A stretch of 64,000 bases of DNA. Origin: Winogradskyella algicola. GTDB lineage: Bacteria > Bacteroidota > Bacteroidia > Flavobacteriales > Flavobacteriaceae. The position numbers were made by a program, and so were the translations under genes. The number at the start of each line of letters is the position of its first letter. The first letter of the stretch is position 1. The DNA lies in the NCBI RefSeq assembly GCF_005869935.1, contig NZ_SZQF01000001.1:682001-746000 (forward strand). Direction: 5' to 3'. The notes beneath the pieces are model-generated. The model was not told the DNA's origin. It worked only from the letters and a program-made list of their open reading frames with translations, and ran no database searches. Positions 43,908 to 52,321 of the stretch are shown here, in pieces.

Positions 43908-43915
43908 CAAAGATA
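43908..43915 (-). promoter_or_regulatory. -7 box of the ahcY promoter
   Basis: Minus-strand TATCTTTG, placing transcription start near 43901 and a leader of about 95 nt that begins with the palindrome CTGCCTAAGGCAG (43894-43906). I could not match the leader to a known riboswitch class. Confidence 0.6.
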
Positions 43916-43938
43916 ATCAATAGGTTTTACAATATTAA

Positions 43939-44565
43939 ATGCCACTTTACAAAACCATTAATGTAAACTCACAAACTACTGTTAAAATCTGGAAGATTGA
44001 AGAGTCTTATAATGAGCTATTTGAACCTTTAGATTTAAAACCACAAAGTCTTGAGCGGGTTTTAAGCATGAAAAGCGAACTGCATCAACGTGGTTTTTTA
44101 AGTGTGCGACACTTGCTGCGTGAGTTTGGTTATACAGATCAGGATTTATTTTATGACGACAATGGAAAACCACATCTCAAAGATGGTAAGCATATTTCTA
44201 TAACACACAGTTTTACGTTTTCAGGTGTAATTATTAGCGATAAAGAAGTTGGTATAGATATTGAAAAGCAGCGTGATAAAATTGCGATTATTGCGCACAA
44301 GTTTGTGGATTATGAGTTTAATTATTTAGACAAATCTGCTGACGATTACATCAATAAACTCACTGTAATTTGGGGAATTAAGGAATCGTTATATAAACTT
44401 TTTGCAACTCCAGGTATGCTATTTGCAGCACATTTTTTAGTGATTCCATTTACGTTTGAAGATGGCGAAACCATTGCTTGGATAGATTTTAAAGGTAGAA
44501 AATACAGATATAATACTGCGTTTTTAGAGTTTGAAGGCTTTACTTGTGCATACGTCGTTCCTTAA
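43939..44565 (+). CDS. 4'-phosphopantetheinyl transferase superfamily protein
   Basis: 208 residues. Activates carrier proteins by transferring phosphopantetheine from CoA. Signature Mg/CoA motif VGIDIEKQRDKI and WGIKESLYKLF (WxxKE) are both present, with SITHS-type substrate segment HISITHSFTFSG. Size is like Sfp-type enzymes. It starts the co-directional series with GGGP synthase 3 bp after its stop. Confidence 0.94.
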   Translation: MPLYKTINVNSQTTVKIWKIEESYNELFEPLDLKPQSLERVLSMKSELHQRGFLSVRHLLREFGYTDQDLFYDDNGKPHLKDGKHISITHSFTFSGVIISDKEVGIDIEKQRDKIAIIAHKFVDYEFNYLDKSADDYINKLTVIWGIKESLYKLFATPGMLFAAHFLVIPFTFEDGETIAWIDFKGRKYRYNTAFLEFEGFTCAYVVP

Positions 44566-44568
44566 TTT

Positions 44569-45291
44569 ATGGCCATCTATTCTCACATAAAAAAGTCTAT
44601 AGCAGAAGACAAAAAGTTACTTGCCGTTTTAATCGATCCTGATAAAACGGAACTTGACACTATTGAAGGCATCGTAACAAAAGTCAATCAATCTGTAGCA
44701 ACTCACATTTTTGTTGGAGGAAGTGAAGTAGATGAAGGTGCTACTGAAGTTGTAGTACAAGCCATTAAGCGATATACAACACTACCTGTAATACTCTTTC
44801 CTGGTGATGTAACACAAATTACAGATGAAGCTGATGGTATTCTGTTTTTGTCTTTAATTTCAGGTCGAAATCCGGATTACCTGATTGGTAAACATGTAGA
44901 AGCAGTTTCAAAATTAGCCAAAACACAACTAGAAGTGATTCCAACAGGATATATTCTTATTGAAAACGGAAAGCAAACTGCTGTAGAGCGTGTAAGTAAT
45001 ACCAAACCGTTAAGTAGATCGAATAAGCAACATATTGTAGATACGGCCAAAGCAGGAGCGCTTTTAGGGATGCAACTAATCTACCTTGAAGCCGGAAGCG
45101 GAGCAACACATCCAATTGAGCCTGAGATTATTTCAGCAGTAAAAAACACTTTAAATATACCGCTTATTGTTGGTGGAGGTATAAGATCTAAAACCGAATT
45201 GGAAGCAGCCTATAAAGCAGGAGCAGATCTTGTGGTTATAGGCACAGCCTTTGAAACGAATCAACATTTTTTTGAACAACTAAAATTATAA
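44569..45291 (+). CDS. Geranylgeranylglyceryl phosphate synthase family protein
   Basis: TIM-barrel prenyltransferase (240 aa), the family that joins a prenyl diphosphate to glycerol 1-phosphate in archaeal ether-lipid synthesis; bacterial members occur in Bacteroidota. Visible motifs: LLAVLIDPDKTEL (Mg/Asp), HIFVGGSEVDEG, YLEAGSGATHPI and LIVGGGIRSKTEL (phosphate-binding). What the bacterium makes with it is not clear. Located 3 bp after the PPTase gene; probably in one transcript. Confidence 0.92.
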   Translation: MAIYSHIKKSIAEDKKLLAVLIDPDKTELDTIEGIVTKVNQSVATHIFVGGSEVDEGATEVVVQAIKRYTTLPVILFPGDVTQITDEADGILFLSLISGRNPDYLIGKHVEAVSKLAKTQLEVIPTGYILIENGKQTAVERVSNTKPLSRSNKQHIVDTAKAGALLGMQLIYLEAGSGATHPIEPEIISAVKNTLNIPLIVGGGIRSKTELEAAYKAGADLVVIGTAFETNQHFFEQLKL

Positions 45292-45293
45292 TT

Positions 45294-45554
45294 ATGCAAA
45301 TATCAGTAGACTTAACCTTATCTCCTTTACAAAACGATTACGAAGCTCATATTATAAATTTCATTAAAGCCTTGAGAGCTTCAAAATTTACGGTTTTAGA
45401 AAATCCATTAAGTACACAGATTTTTGGGGAATTTGATGAATTAATGCCATTTTTAAATGATGCCATTAAAACGTCTTTTGAAAATACAGATATTAGCGTG
45501 CTCACCATGAAAGTAGTAAAAACAAACAGAAGTGAATACGAACCACATTTTTAA
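45294..45554 (+). CDS. Thiamine-binding-like protein (MTH1187/YkoF family)
   Basis: 86 residues, starting 2 bp after the GGGP synthase stop. The N-terminal ISVDLTLSPLQNDYEAHII with its two-strand and helix pattern and the closing ISVLTMKVVKTNR fit the ferredoxin-like thiamine-binding/UPF0045 family. It is cytoplasmic, without signal or TM. The ligand is inferred from the family and from the closeness of the PnuC-type permease and TPP-controlled receptor. Confidence 0.75.
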   Translation: MQISVDLTLSPLQNDYEAHIINFIKALRASKFTVLENPLSTQIFGEFDELMPFLNDAIKTSFENTDISVLTMKVVKTNRSEYEPHF

Positions 45555-45604
45555 AATGCCTTTGTAATTAGCTGTCTTAACTATCTCAATAAAATCTGTA
45601 GCAA

Positions 45605-46126
45605 ATGATAATTAATGTAATAGGAAGTGTTTTAGTAAGCCTAATAACGGGAATTGTGTTTTGGTATTCTGAAACTAAATCAAATAAAAAGTTAAAAAAA
45701 GAAATAACAGACAGATATTCATTGAAAGCTAATTTAGTTTATAAAATTGTTGGGATAGTCTGTATTATTATAGGTGTAATTTTAGTTAATGTTATGATTT
45801 TAAATTGGAATGAGGAGATAAAAGTTATTGCACCTATAGTTGCCTCTATATTTTTGATTTCCGGAACATTAATAACTATGTTTTATGATAACTATAGAGT
45901 TGAATTTGATGAACTACGAATAATTATTACAAATTGGTTAGGGAAGAAAAAGACCTTTTACTGGAACGAAATAATTAAAATAAACCTTGTCGGTTCAATA
46001 AAATGTTTAAAAATAAAGTCTAAAACCAAACAAGCATTAATAAATCAAGATACCATTGGGTTCATTAGTTTTATGGAAATGATGGAATTAAAGACAGGTT
46101 ATTCAATGGAAAATTTAAAATCATAA
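45605..46126 (+). CDS. Membrane protein with PH-like C-terminal domain, unknown function
   Basis: 173 residues with three hydrophobic spans (about 1-22, 45-66, 74-94), followed by a domain YRVEFDELRIIITNWLGKKKTFYWNEI that looks like the bacterial PH-like fold. I do not recognise the family more closely. It sits between the thiamine-binding and PnuC genes with larger gaps (50 and 62 bp) than its neighbours, so it may be an insertion into an older operon. Very AT-rich. Confidence 0.65.
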   Translation: MIINVIGSVLVSLITGIVFWYSETKSNKKLKKEITDRYSLKANLVYKIVGIVCIIIGVILVNVMILNWNEEIKVIAPIVASIFLISGTLITMFYDNYRVEFDELRIIITNWLGKKKTFYWNEIIKINLVGSIKCLKIKSKTKQALINQDTIGFISFMEMMELKTGYSMENLKS

Positions 46127-46188
46127 AAATTACTATAACTAATTTCTTCCCTCTGGGAATATAAAGATGAACTGCAACAGAAGCGATT

Positions 46189-46821
46189 ATGAGCCAAGTT
46201 TTTGATTTTTTCTTTTCGCAATATGCTGAATATGCCACAACTGATATCGTATTAGAAATCGTTGCGGTCGTATTTGGGTTTTTATCGGTTTGGTTTTCTA
46301 AGCAAAATAACATTTTAGTCTTTCCAACCGGAATGATAAGTACAGTGATTTTTGTGTATCTTTTATATAAATGGGAATTGCTCGGCGATATGATGATTAA
46401 CGCATACTATTTTGCTATGAGCGTTTACGGATGGTTTGTTTGGACGCGAAAGGTTGACGAAACACACGTAACGCCAATTTCCAAAACCACATCAAAAGAA
46501 AAATCATTAAGTTTAGGTATCTTTTTAGCAACCTTGGTTTTTGTTTTTGTAGTCTATAAAACTTTTGATAAATGGAATGGTTGGGTAGCGTATGTAGATA
46601 CCATTACAACTGCCATTTTCTTTGTTGGTATGTGGCTAATGGCACGAAGAAAAATTGAAAACTGGATCTTCTGGATTATCGGAGATATTATCTCTGTACC
46701 TTTATATTTCTATAAAGGGTTCACTTTCACGAGTTTTCAATATCTTGGCTTTACAATTATTGCAATATTCGGATACTTAGCATGGAAGAAGCACTTAAAC
46801 AGCAACCAAGCAACTGCATAA
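46189..46821 (+). CDS. PnuC-family vitamin permease (nicotinamide riboside or thiamine)
   Basis: 210 residues with about seven spans. Typical elements of the PnuC fold: YEWLG/W-type LEIVAVVFGFLSVWFSKQNN, the Trp-rich MSVYGWFVWTRK and IENWIFWIIGDIISVPLYFYK. Such permeases import NR or, in the PnuT branch, thiamine. The neighbouring NadR-like kinase suggests NR, but the thiamine-binding protein upstream and the TPP riboswitch downstream suggest thiamine; I cannot decide from the sequence. Overlaps the kinase gene by 40 bp. Confidence 0.88.
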   Translation: MSQVFDFFFSQYAEYATTDIVLEIVAVVFGFLSVWFSKQNNILVFPTGMISTVIFVYLLYKWELLGDMMINAYYFAMSVYGWFVWTRKVDETHVTPISKTTSKEKSLSLGIFLATLVFVFVVYKTFDKWNGWVAYVDTITTAIFFVGMWLMARRKIENWIFWIIGDIISVPLYFYKGFTFTSFQYLGFTIIAIFGYLAWKKHLNSNQATA

Positions 46822-47351
46822 AAGTTGTATTATTTGGTCCGGAATCTACTGGTAAAACAACACTGTCTAGGCAATTGGCCAGACATTACAATTCGGTTTG
46901 GGTGCCAGAATATGCGCGAGAGTATCTTCAAAATAAATGGAACAACGAAAGAAAAACCTGTGAGCCTCACGATTTATTGCCAATAGCCATAGGCCAAATG
47001 AAATTAGAAAATGAATTGGCTCAAAAAACAGATTCCGTACTCATTTGCGATACAGATATACTTGAAACTAAGGTGTATAGCGAAGCATACTACTCCGGTA
47101 CATGTGACCCGATTTTAGAAGCACATGCTCTAAAAAATTCGTATGACCTCTATTTTTTAACCTATATTGACACGCCTTGGGAAAAAGACGATTTACGTGA
47201 TAAACCCAATGAAAGAGAACTGATGTTCAAAGCATTTGAAAATACCCTCATAAAGTACAACAGACCATATGTGCTATTAAAAGGAAATAAAGAGGAGCGT
47301 TTGAAAATAGCGGTTGAACATATTGATAACCTACTTAAAAATAAACAATGA
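46782..47351 (+). CDS. NadR-like ATP-binding kinase domain protein
   Basis: 189 residues with a P-loop GPESTGKTTLS at about 19-29, a Walker-B-like ICDTDILET, and the lid segment YIDTPWEKDDLRDKPNERE of the ribosylnicotinamide kinase domain of NadR. The NMN adenylyltransferase half of full NadR is missing. Role: phosphorylates the vitamin brought in by the PnuC-type permease, trapping it. It overlaps that gene and is overlapped by DUF4301, so coupled translation is likely. Confidence 0.9.
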   Translation: MEEALKQQPSNCIKVVLFGPESTGKTTLSRQLARHYNSVWVPEYAREYLQNKWNNERKTCEPHDLLPIAIGQMKLENELAQKTDSVLICDTDILETKVYSEAYYSGTCDPILEAHALKNSYDLYFLTYIDTPWEKDDLRDKPNERELMFKAFENTLIKYNRPYVLLKGNKEERLKIAVEHIDNLLKNKQ

Positions 47352-48904
47352 GTTTTACAGAAAACGACATTAAACAAATTAAGGCTAAAGGCCTAACGCT
47401 GCCGCAAATAGAGTCTCAAATAGAATTGTTTAAAACAGGAATACCTTTTACAAACATTGCTGCAGCTGCTACTATTGGTGATGGAATCCTAGATTTATCC
47501 GAACGTCAGAAAGAAGAAGCCATATCACATTTTGAAAGTAATAAAAAAGGCTTGTCGCTTCTAAAGTTTGTACCTGCATCAGGCGCAGCCACAAGAATGT
47601 TTAAATTTCTATTTAAGTTTTTAAAAGAATACAACCCACAAAAAGAATCTTTAAATGCCTTTATCAATAAGAATGACTCTAAGGACTTAGCGTTTTTTTT
47701 AGTTGGATTAGAAAAATTTCCATTTTACGACCAAGTTTTAGAACGCTTACTCGAAAAAGGAATAGATTTTAAAACGTTATCTACCCAAGACAAGGCCATC
47801 CATTTTATACAAATAATGCTTAATGAAAATGAGCTCAATTTTGGTAATTCACCAAAAGGACTGCTTCCATTTCATAAATATAAAAACGGTTATATTTCCA
47901 CTGCTTTTGAAGAGCATTTATACGAGGCAGCCTTATATGCTTCAGAAGATAAGAAGGCTGAACTTCATTTTACAATATCTGAGCGCTATAGAGACAAATT
48001 TACAGAAGAGTTTAGACGTATTGAGGAGTATGTTGAAGAAAACACATGTGTATCATTTAATATTTCATTTTCGTATCAGCAAGAATCTACAGATACTATA
48101 GCTGTAACACCTAAGGATGTGCCTTTTAGAAATGATGATGATACGTTGCTCTTTAGGCCATCTGGCCATGGTGCACTATTAAAAAACTTAAATGCATTAG
48201 ATGCCGACGTTATATTTATTAAAAATATAGATAATGTAGTAGTAAAACAATATAAGGAAGAGGTTGCTAAGTATAAGAAAGTCCTCGCCGGAATTTTATT
48301 AAAACTACAAAAAGAGTCATTTGAATGTCTCAGAGTGTTAGATAAGGACAATATTTCAGACAGTGAGTTTGAAACTATAGAAACCTTTTTAACCAATAAG
48401 ATGTGCATTAAAATTTCAGGAGAGTACAAAAAATACCTAAATAAGTACAAAATTGAATACTTAAAAGAAAAATTAAACAGACCAATTCGTATCTGCGGTA
48501 TGGTTAAAAATGAAGGAGAACCTGGCGGAGGCCCATTTTGGGTGAGAGATATGTATGGTAATTTATCCCTACAAATTGTTGAGTCTGCCCAAATAAATCT
48601 TAAGAATAAGAATCAAAAAGACATTCTTACAAACGCAACACATTTTAACCCGGTTGATTTAGTGTGTGGTGTTAAAAACTACAAAGGAGAAAAGTTTGAT
48701 CTTGAAGATTTTGTGGATCATAATGCAGCTTTTATCACTGCAAAAACCAAACTAGGAAAAGACCTTAAAGCATTGGAATTACCTGGACTTTGGAATGGTA
48801 GTATGGCACATTGGAACACTATTTTTGTTGAGGTGCCAATCATTACATTCAACCCAGTAAAAACAGTAAATGACTTACTAAAAGCTCCACATCAAATTGA
48901 CTAA
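47348..48904 (+). CDS. DUF4301 family protein
   Basis: 518 residues, cytoplasmic, starting with a 4-bp overlap with the kinase stop (ATGA). FVPASGAATRMFKFLFKF (about 75-92) resembles a nucleotidyltransferase-type phosphate loop. The central DVPFRNDDDTLLFRPSGHGA and RICGMVKNEGEPGGGPFWV regions also recall sugar-nucleotidyltransferase folds. The family function is unknown to me. Its position in the vitamin gene set suggests a nucleotide or cofactor link, which is only inference. Confidence 0.88.
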   Translation: MSFTENDIKQIKAKGLTLPQIESQIELFKTGIPFTNIAAAATIGDGILDLSERQKEEAISHFESNKKGLSLLKFVPASGAATRMFKFLFKFLKEYNPQKESLNAFINKNDSKDLAFFLVGLEKFPFYDQVLERLLEKGIDFKTLSTQDKAIHFIQIMLNENELNFGNSPKGLLPFHKYKNGYISTAFEEHLYEAALYASEDKKAELHFTISERYRDKFTEEFRRIEEYVEENTCVSFNISFSYQQESTDTIAVTPKDVPFRNDDDTLLFRPSGHGALLKNLNALDADVIFIKNIDNVVVKQYKEEVAKYKKVLAGILLKLQKESFECLRVLDKDNISDSEFETIETFLTNKMCIKISGEYKKYLNKYKIEYLKEKLNRPIRICGMVKNEGEPGGGPFWVRDMYGNLSLQIVESAQINLKNKNQKDILTNATHFNPVDLVCGVKNYKGEKFDLEDFVDHNAAFITAKTKLGKDLKALELPGLWNGSMAHWNTIFVEVPIITFNPVKTVNDLLKAPHQID

Positions 48905-48906
48905 TT

Positions 48907-49311
48907 GTGGATGTTGAAGCTTTAAAATCTGAGTTAACATATAAAGCTGTCAGAAGCTCTGGTAGTGGAGGACAGCATGTTAATAAAGTCGCTTCAAAAG
49001 TAGTACTGTATTTTAATCTTGAAGCTTCAGCACAATTTACAGACGAAGAAAAAATACGCTTGTCCGAGTATTTGCAGAATAGGTTGAATAAACAAGGTGT
49101 TTTAATCTTAGATTCTAGCGAAAGCCGAAGCCAGTTTAGAAACAAAGCCTTAGTCACCCAAAAGTTTTTAGATCTTATTGTTGAAGGATTAAAAGAAGAA
49201 AAAGAGAGAAAACCAACCAAAGTACCCAAAGCAGTAAAACGTAAGCGTCTCGAAACCAAACGTAAAAACGCTGAAAAAAAGGCAAATAGAAAACCGCCAA
49301 AAATCGATTAA
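48907..49311 (+). CDS. arfB: ArfB-like release factor / peptidyl-tRNA hydrolase
   Basis: 134 residues with GTG start 3 nt after the DUF4301 stop. It has the GGQ catalytic loop (residues 21-23 in SSGSGGQHVNKV), no codon-recognition domain, and a basic lysine/arginine tail (from about 95), all typical of ArfB/YaeJ that rescues stalled ribosomes. Length and tail match the family. It ends the co-directional set; a REP-like element follows. Confidence 0.93.
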   Translation: MDVEALKSELTYKAVRSSGSGGQHVNKVASKVVLYFNLEASAQFTDEEKIRLSEYLQNRLNKQGVLILDSSESRSQFRNKALVTQKFLDLIVEGLKEEKERKPTKVPKAVKRKRLETKRKNAEKKANRKPPKID

Positions 49312-49322
49312 CTGATGAGTAC

Positions 49323-49365
49323 GTCACTTCGAGTGATTCTGAAGTATAAGAATAGTAACGAGAAG
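49323..49365. repeat. Solitary REP-like repeat
   Basis: GTCACTTCGAGTGATTCT ... GTAACGAGAAG, one half of the family seen at 42004, 42359 and 61241, without a GIY-YIG gene nearby. Confidence 0.65.
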
Positions 49366-49387
49366 TTTTAATTATTGCAGTTTTTCA

Positions 49388-49418
49388 TTTGCTAATATTT
49401 AAATGTGACATATCTTTG
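49388..49418 (+). promoter_or_regulatory. Promoter of the TPP riboswitch / TonB receptor unit
   Basis: TTTG (49388-49391), 19 bp, TATCTTTG (49411-49418): an exact fit to the Bacteroidota promoter. Transcription should start near 49425, right before the riboswitch. Confidence 0.8.
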
Positions 49419-49425
49419 CAGCGTT

Positions 49426-49620
49426 CTCAAAAAAGGGGTGCTTTTTTGATTGACGAATGACGATTTGAGATTGACGATTGATGAATTCTAAGATTCAAAA
49501 ATCTAAAGTCTAAAATCTGAAATCTAAAATCATTTAGGCTGAGATCATACCCATTGAACCTAGAACAGGTAATGCTGTTTAGGAAACGAGCGTTAAGGAA
49601 ATGTCTGGTAGACATTTTTA
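49426..49620 (+). promoter_or_regulatory. TPP riboswitch with enlarged P3 arm
   Basis: THI-element core: GGGGTGC at 49435-49441, then CTGAGA at 49539-49544, ACCCATTGAACCTAGAACAG and GTAATGCTGTTTAGGAAACGAG. The two halves are separated by 97 bases, where most TPP riboswitches have only a short P3 arm. The inserted bases are low-complexity (GATTGACGA, AAATCTAAAATCT). The end of the region folds as AAATGTCT-GGT-AGACATTT-TT (49599-49619), a likely terminator of the expression platform. It should repress the downstream TonB receptor when TPP is plentiful. Confidence 0.9.
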
Positions 49621-49802
49621 GCGAGTGCGATTAGGTCATCAATGTTGGTTTTACTTCTAAGCATTTAATGACTTTAAAATATGCATTTAATGTTTCAGAA
49701 TTCTACCAACAAGCATCAAATCTCATTCTAAAACTGCTCACAAAACCAATTATTAACAAAGAATAATTACCTCTTTTTATTCGATTATAAGACTATAGTC
49801 GT

Positions 49803-52247
49803 ATGAAAAATTTATTCAACAATCTCTCAAAAACAAAACGACAGAGATTAACAATTTTCATTTTTATTTTAAGCCTTTGTTCAGCTTATGGACAAGAAAA
49901 GTTTACAGTTTCAGGTATCGTAACAATTGATAAGGAACCCTTACCTGGAGTAAGTGTGTACGCAGAAGGTACTGAAAAAAGTGTACAAACTGATTTTGAA
50001 GGCAAATACGTATTAAGCCTTCCTAAAGGTGAATACGAATTGGTGTTTAATTATATGGCGCCAAACCCTATTCAGAAGTCAATTATTTTGGATAGAAACC
50101 TAATTCTGAATGTAGAAATCAATGAGCAGATTAGAAAGCTAGACGAAGTTTTAGTAAAAGCTGTACGTGTACAGGAAAAAGCGCCAATTACACACTCTAA
50201 CGTTACCAAAGAAGAGATTTCAAAACGCAATTTAGGACAAGACATTCCTGTGTTGTTAAACTTTTTACCATCTGTAGTTACTACAACAGATGCAGGTGCT
50301 GGTGTAGGTTATACAGGTATTAGAGTAAGAGGTGTAAGTCCGCAATCTACCAACGTAACTATTAATGGTATACCTTATAATGACGCTGAATCTTTAGGAA
50401 CATTTTGGGTTAATTTAGGAGATATTGCGTCTTCTGTAGAAAGCTTACAGTTGCAACGTGGTGTTGGTACATCTACTAATGGTTCTGGTGCGTTTGGTGC
50501 GAGTATTAATGTACTTACAGATGCTGTTTCAAAGGAAGCTTATGGCGAAATTTCAAATTCATTTGGAAGTTATAACACTAGAAAACATACGGTAAAATTT
50601 AGCACAGGATTGTTAAACGATCATATTGAAATTGCTGGTCGTTTGTCTAACATTGCATCAGATGGTTACATCGATCGAGCTTCAGCAGATTTAAAATCAT
50701 ATTTCTTACAAGGTGCTTATGTAGATGACAATACTTTAATCAAAGCAGTTGTTTTTGGTGGTAAAGAAGTAACATATCAAGCTTGGTATGGTTTAGAGGA
50801 TTTAGATGTATTAAGAAATGATAGAACCTTTAATGTTGCTGGTATCTACACTGATGATGATGGCAACACTCAATTTTATGATAACGAAGTTGATAATTAC
50901 AGTCAAGATCATTATCAATTGCACTGGAATCAACGTTACAACAATAATTGGTCTACAACTATTGGTCTAAACTATACCTATGGTCGTGGATATTTTGAGC
51001 AGTATAAAGAAGATGAAGATTTTGCAGACTACGGTTTAGAAACATTAGACTTTAATGGTGAGGTGGTAAATACCACAGACCTTATTCGTCGTCGTTGGTT
51101 AGACAATGATTTTTACGTTGTAAATGCCACTGCGAACTATAAAGACGCGAATATCGATTTAATTTTTGGTGGTTCTTTTAGTCATTATGATGGTGATCAT
51201 TTTGGTGAAATTATTTGGGCAGAATTTGCCAGCCAAAGCGAAATTAGGGACCGTTACTACGATGGTAATAGTTTAAAAAATGATTTATCAGTGTTCTCTA
51301 AAGCTAACTATAAGCTAAATGACAAAGTAAGCCTTTACGGAGATTTACAAGTTAGAAATGTAACCTATAAAACCTTTGGAAACACTTCTGATTTAGTAGA
51401 TTTTGAAGTTGATAAAGATTTCACCTTCTTCAATCCTAAAGCAGGTATAACGTATGAACTAAATGCAGGTAACAGCCTTTATTTCTCTTATGCCAGAGCT
51501 AACAGAGAACCAAATCGTACCGATTTTGAAAGCAATAACGATATTGAGCCAGAACAGCTTAACGACTTTGAGTTAGGATGGAGACACAAAAAAGGAAACT
51601 TTACGTTTAATGCCAATGCTTACTATATGTTGTACAACCAGCAGTTGGTGTTGTCTGGGCAGTTAGATGATGTTGGTAACCCAATACGTACCAATAGTGG
51701 TAAGAGCTACCGTTTAGGTTTAGAGTTAGAAGCGATAATTCCTGTAACACCAAAATTAACCTTACAGCCTAATATGACCTTGAGCTCTAACAAGAACAAG
51801 GAAACTATCATCGATTTTGATGGTGAATTACAAAACTTAGGTAAAACAGACATCTCGTTTTCCCCAGAACTTGTAGCAGCAAATGCAATTGTGTTCCAAC
51901 CAGTTCAAGATTTACAAATGGCTTTATTAAGTAAGTATGTAGGTGAGCAATACATGAGTAATACTGAAGCCGATGTATCTAAGCTAGATAGCTACTTCAT
52001 TAATGATTTTAATATTACTTACAAATTATCATTTGAAGGAACAGAGAACTCTCAGCCTATTTTTGATTCTGTAGTGTTCACAGGATTAGTAAACAATATT
52101 TTTAATGTAAAGTATATTTCTAATGGTTACTATTATACGTTTGACGATACATGGTCAGATCCTAATGTAGTAACAACTATTGAAGGAGCAGGTTTTTATC
52201 CTCAAGCTACAACTAACTTCTTGGTTGGTATGACTTTGAATTTTTAG
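49803..52247 (+). CDS. TonB-dependent outer-membrane receptor under TPP riboswitch control
   Basis: 814 residues. After the signal peptide (ends near SAYGQ), a carboxypeptidase-like beta-sandwich (about 35-115) precedes the plug domain (VRGVSPQSTNVTINGIPYND, then GVGTSTNGSGAFGASINVLTD). A 22-strand barrel follows, ending NFLVGMTLNF with terminal Phe. The TPP riboswitch upstream makes thiamine or a thiamine precursor its probable cargo, and the ExbB/ExbD system in this window would power it. About 180 bp lie between the riboswitch and the ATG, with no ORF seen. Confidence 0.94.
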   Translation: MKNLFNNLSKTKRQRLTIFIFILSLCSAYGQEKFTVSGIVTIDKEPLPGVSVYAEGTEKSVQTDFEGKYVLSLPKGEYELVFNYMAPNPIQKSIILDRNLILNVEINEQIRKLDEVLVKAVRVQEKAPITHSNVTKEEISKRNLGQDIPVLLNFLPSVVTTTDAGAGVGYTGIRVRGVSPQSTNVTINGIPYNDAESLGTFWVNLGDIASSVESLQLQRGVGTSTNGSGAFGASINVLTDAVSKEAYGEISNSFGSYNTRKHTVKFSTGLLNDHIEIAGRLSNIASDGYIDRASADLKSYFLQGAYVDDNTLIKAVVFGGKEVTYQAWYGLEDLDVLRNDRTFNVAGIYTDDDGNTQFYDNEVDNYSQDHYQLHWNQRYNNNWSTTIGLNYTYGRGYFEQYKEDEDFADYGLETLDFNGEVVNTTDLIRRRWLDNDFYVVNATANYKDANIDLIFGGSFSHYDGDHFGEIIWAEFASQSEIRDRYYDGNSLKNDLSVFSKANYKLNDKVSLYGDLQVRNVTYKTFGNTSDLVDFEVDKDFTFFNPKAGITYELNAGNSLYFSYARANREPNRTDFESNNDIEPEQLNDFELGWRHKKGNFTFNANAYYMLYNQQLVLSGQLDDVGNPIRTNSGKSYRLGLELEAIIPVTPKLTLQPNMTLSSNKNKETIIDFDGELQNLGKTDISFSPELVAANAIVFQPVQDLQMALLSKYVGEQYMSNTEADVSKLDSYFINDFNITYKLSFEGTENSQPIFDSVVFTGLVNNIFNVKYISNGYYYTFDDTWSDPNVVTTIEGAGFYPQATTNFLVGMTLNF

Positions 52248-52260
52248 AAAATGTAAAACT

Positions 52261-52308
52261 TTAATATAAAAACCCTGTAAACTAATGTTTACAGGGTTTT
52301 TATATTAA
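52261..52308. terminator. Unusually long perfect hairpin terminator (bidirectional)
   Basis: A 22-bp perfect stem with a TAAT loop: AAAACCCTGTAAAC and its complement with T/A runs built into the stem. Serves the TonB receptor and the convergent lipoprotein gene. Confidence 0.9.
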
Positions 52309-52321
52309 ATGAATCATATTT

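Noticed and set aside
43806-43910. 35-codon N-terminal extension of ahcY
   Set aside because: It would start inside the promoter region and does not resemble the family's N-terminus; [10 protein letters not shown] at 43805 does.
48076-48450. 124-codon minus-strand ORF inside DUF4301
   Set aside because: Antisense shadow of a well-supported gene; composition is typical of reverse frames of AT-rich coding DNA.
48849-49259. 136-codon minus-strand ORF across the ArfB-like gene
   Set aside because: The plus strand carries an intact GGQ protein; the minus frame has no recognisable domain.
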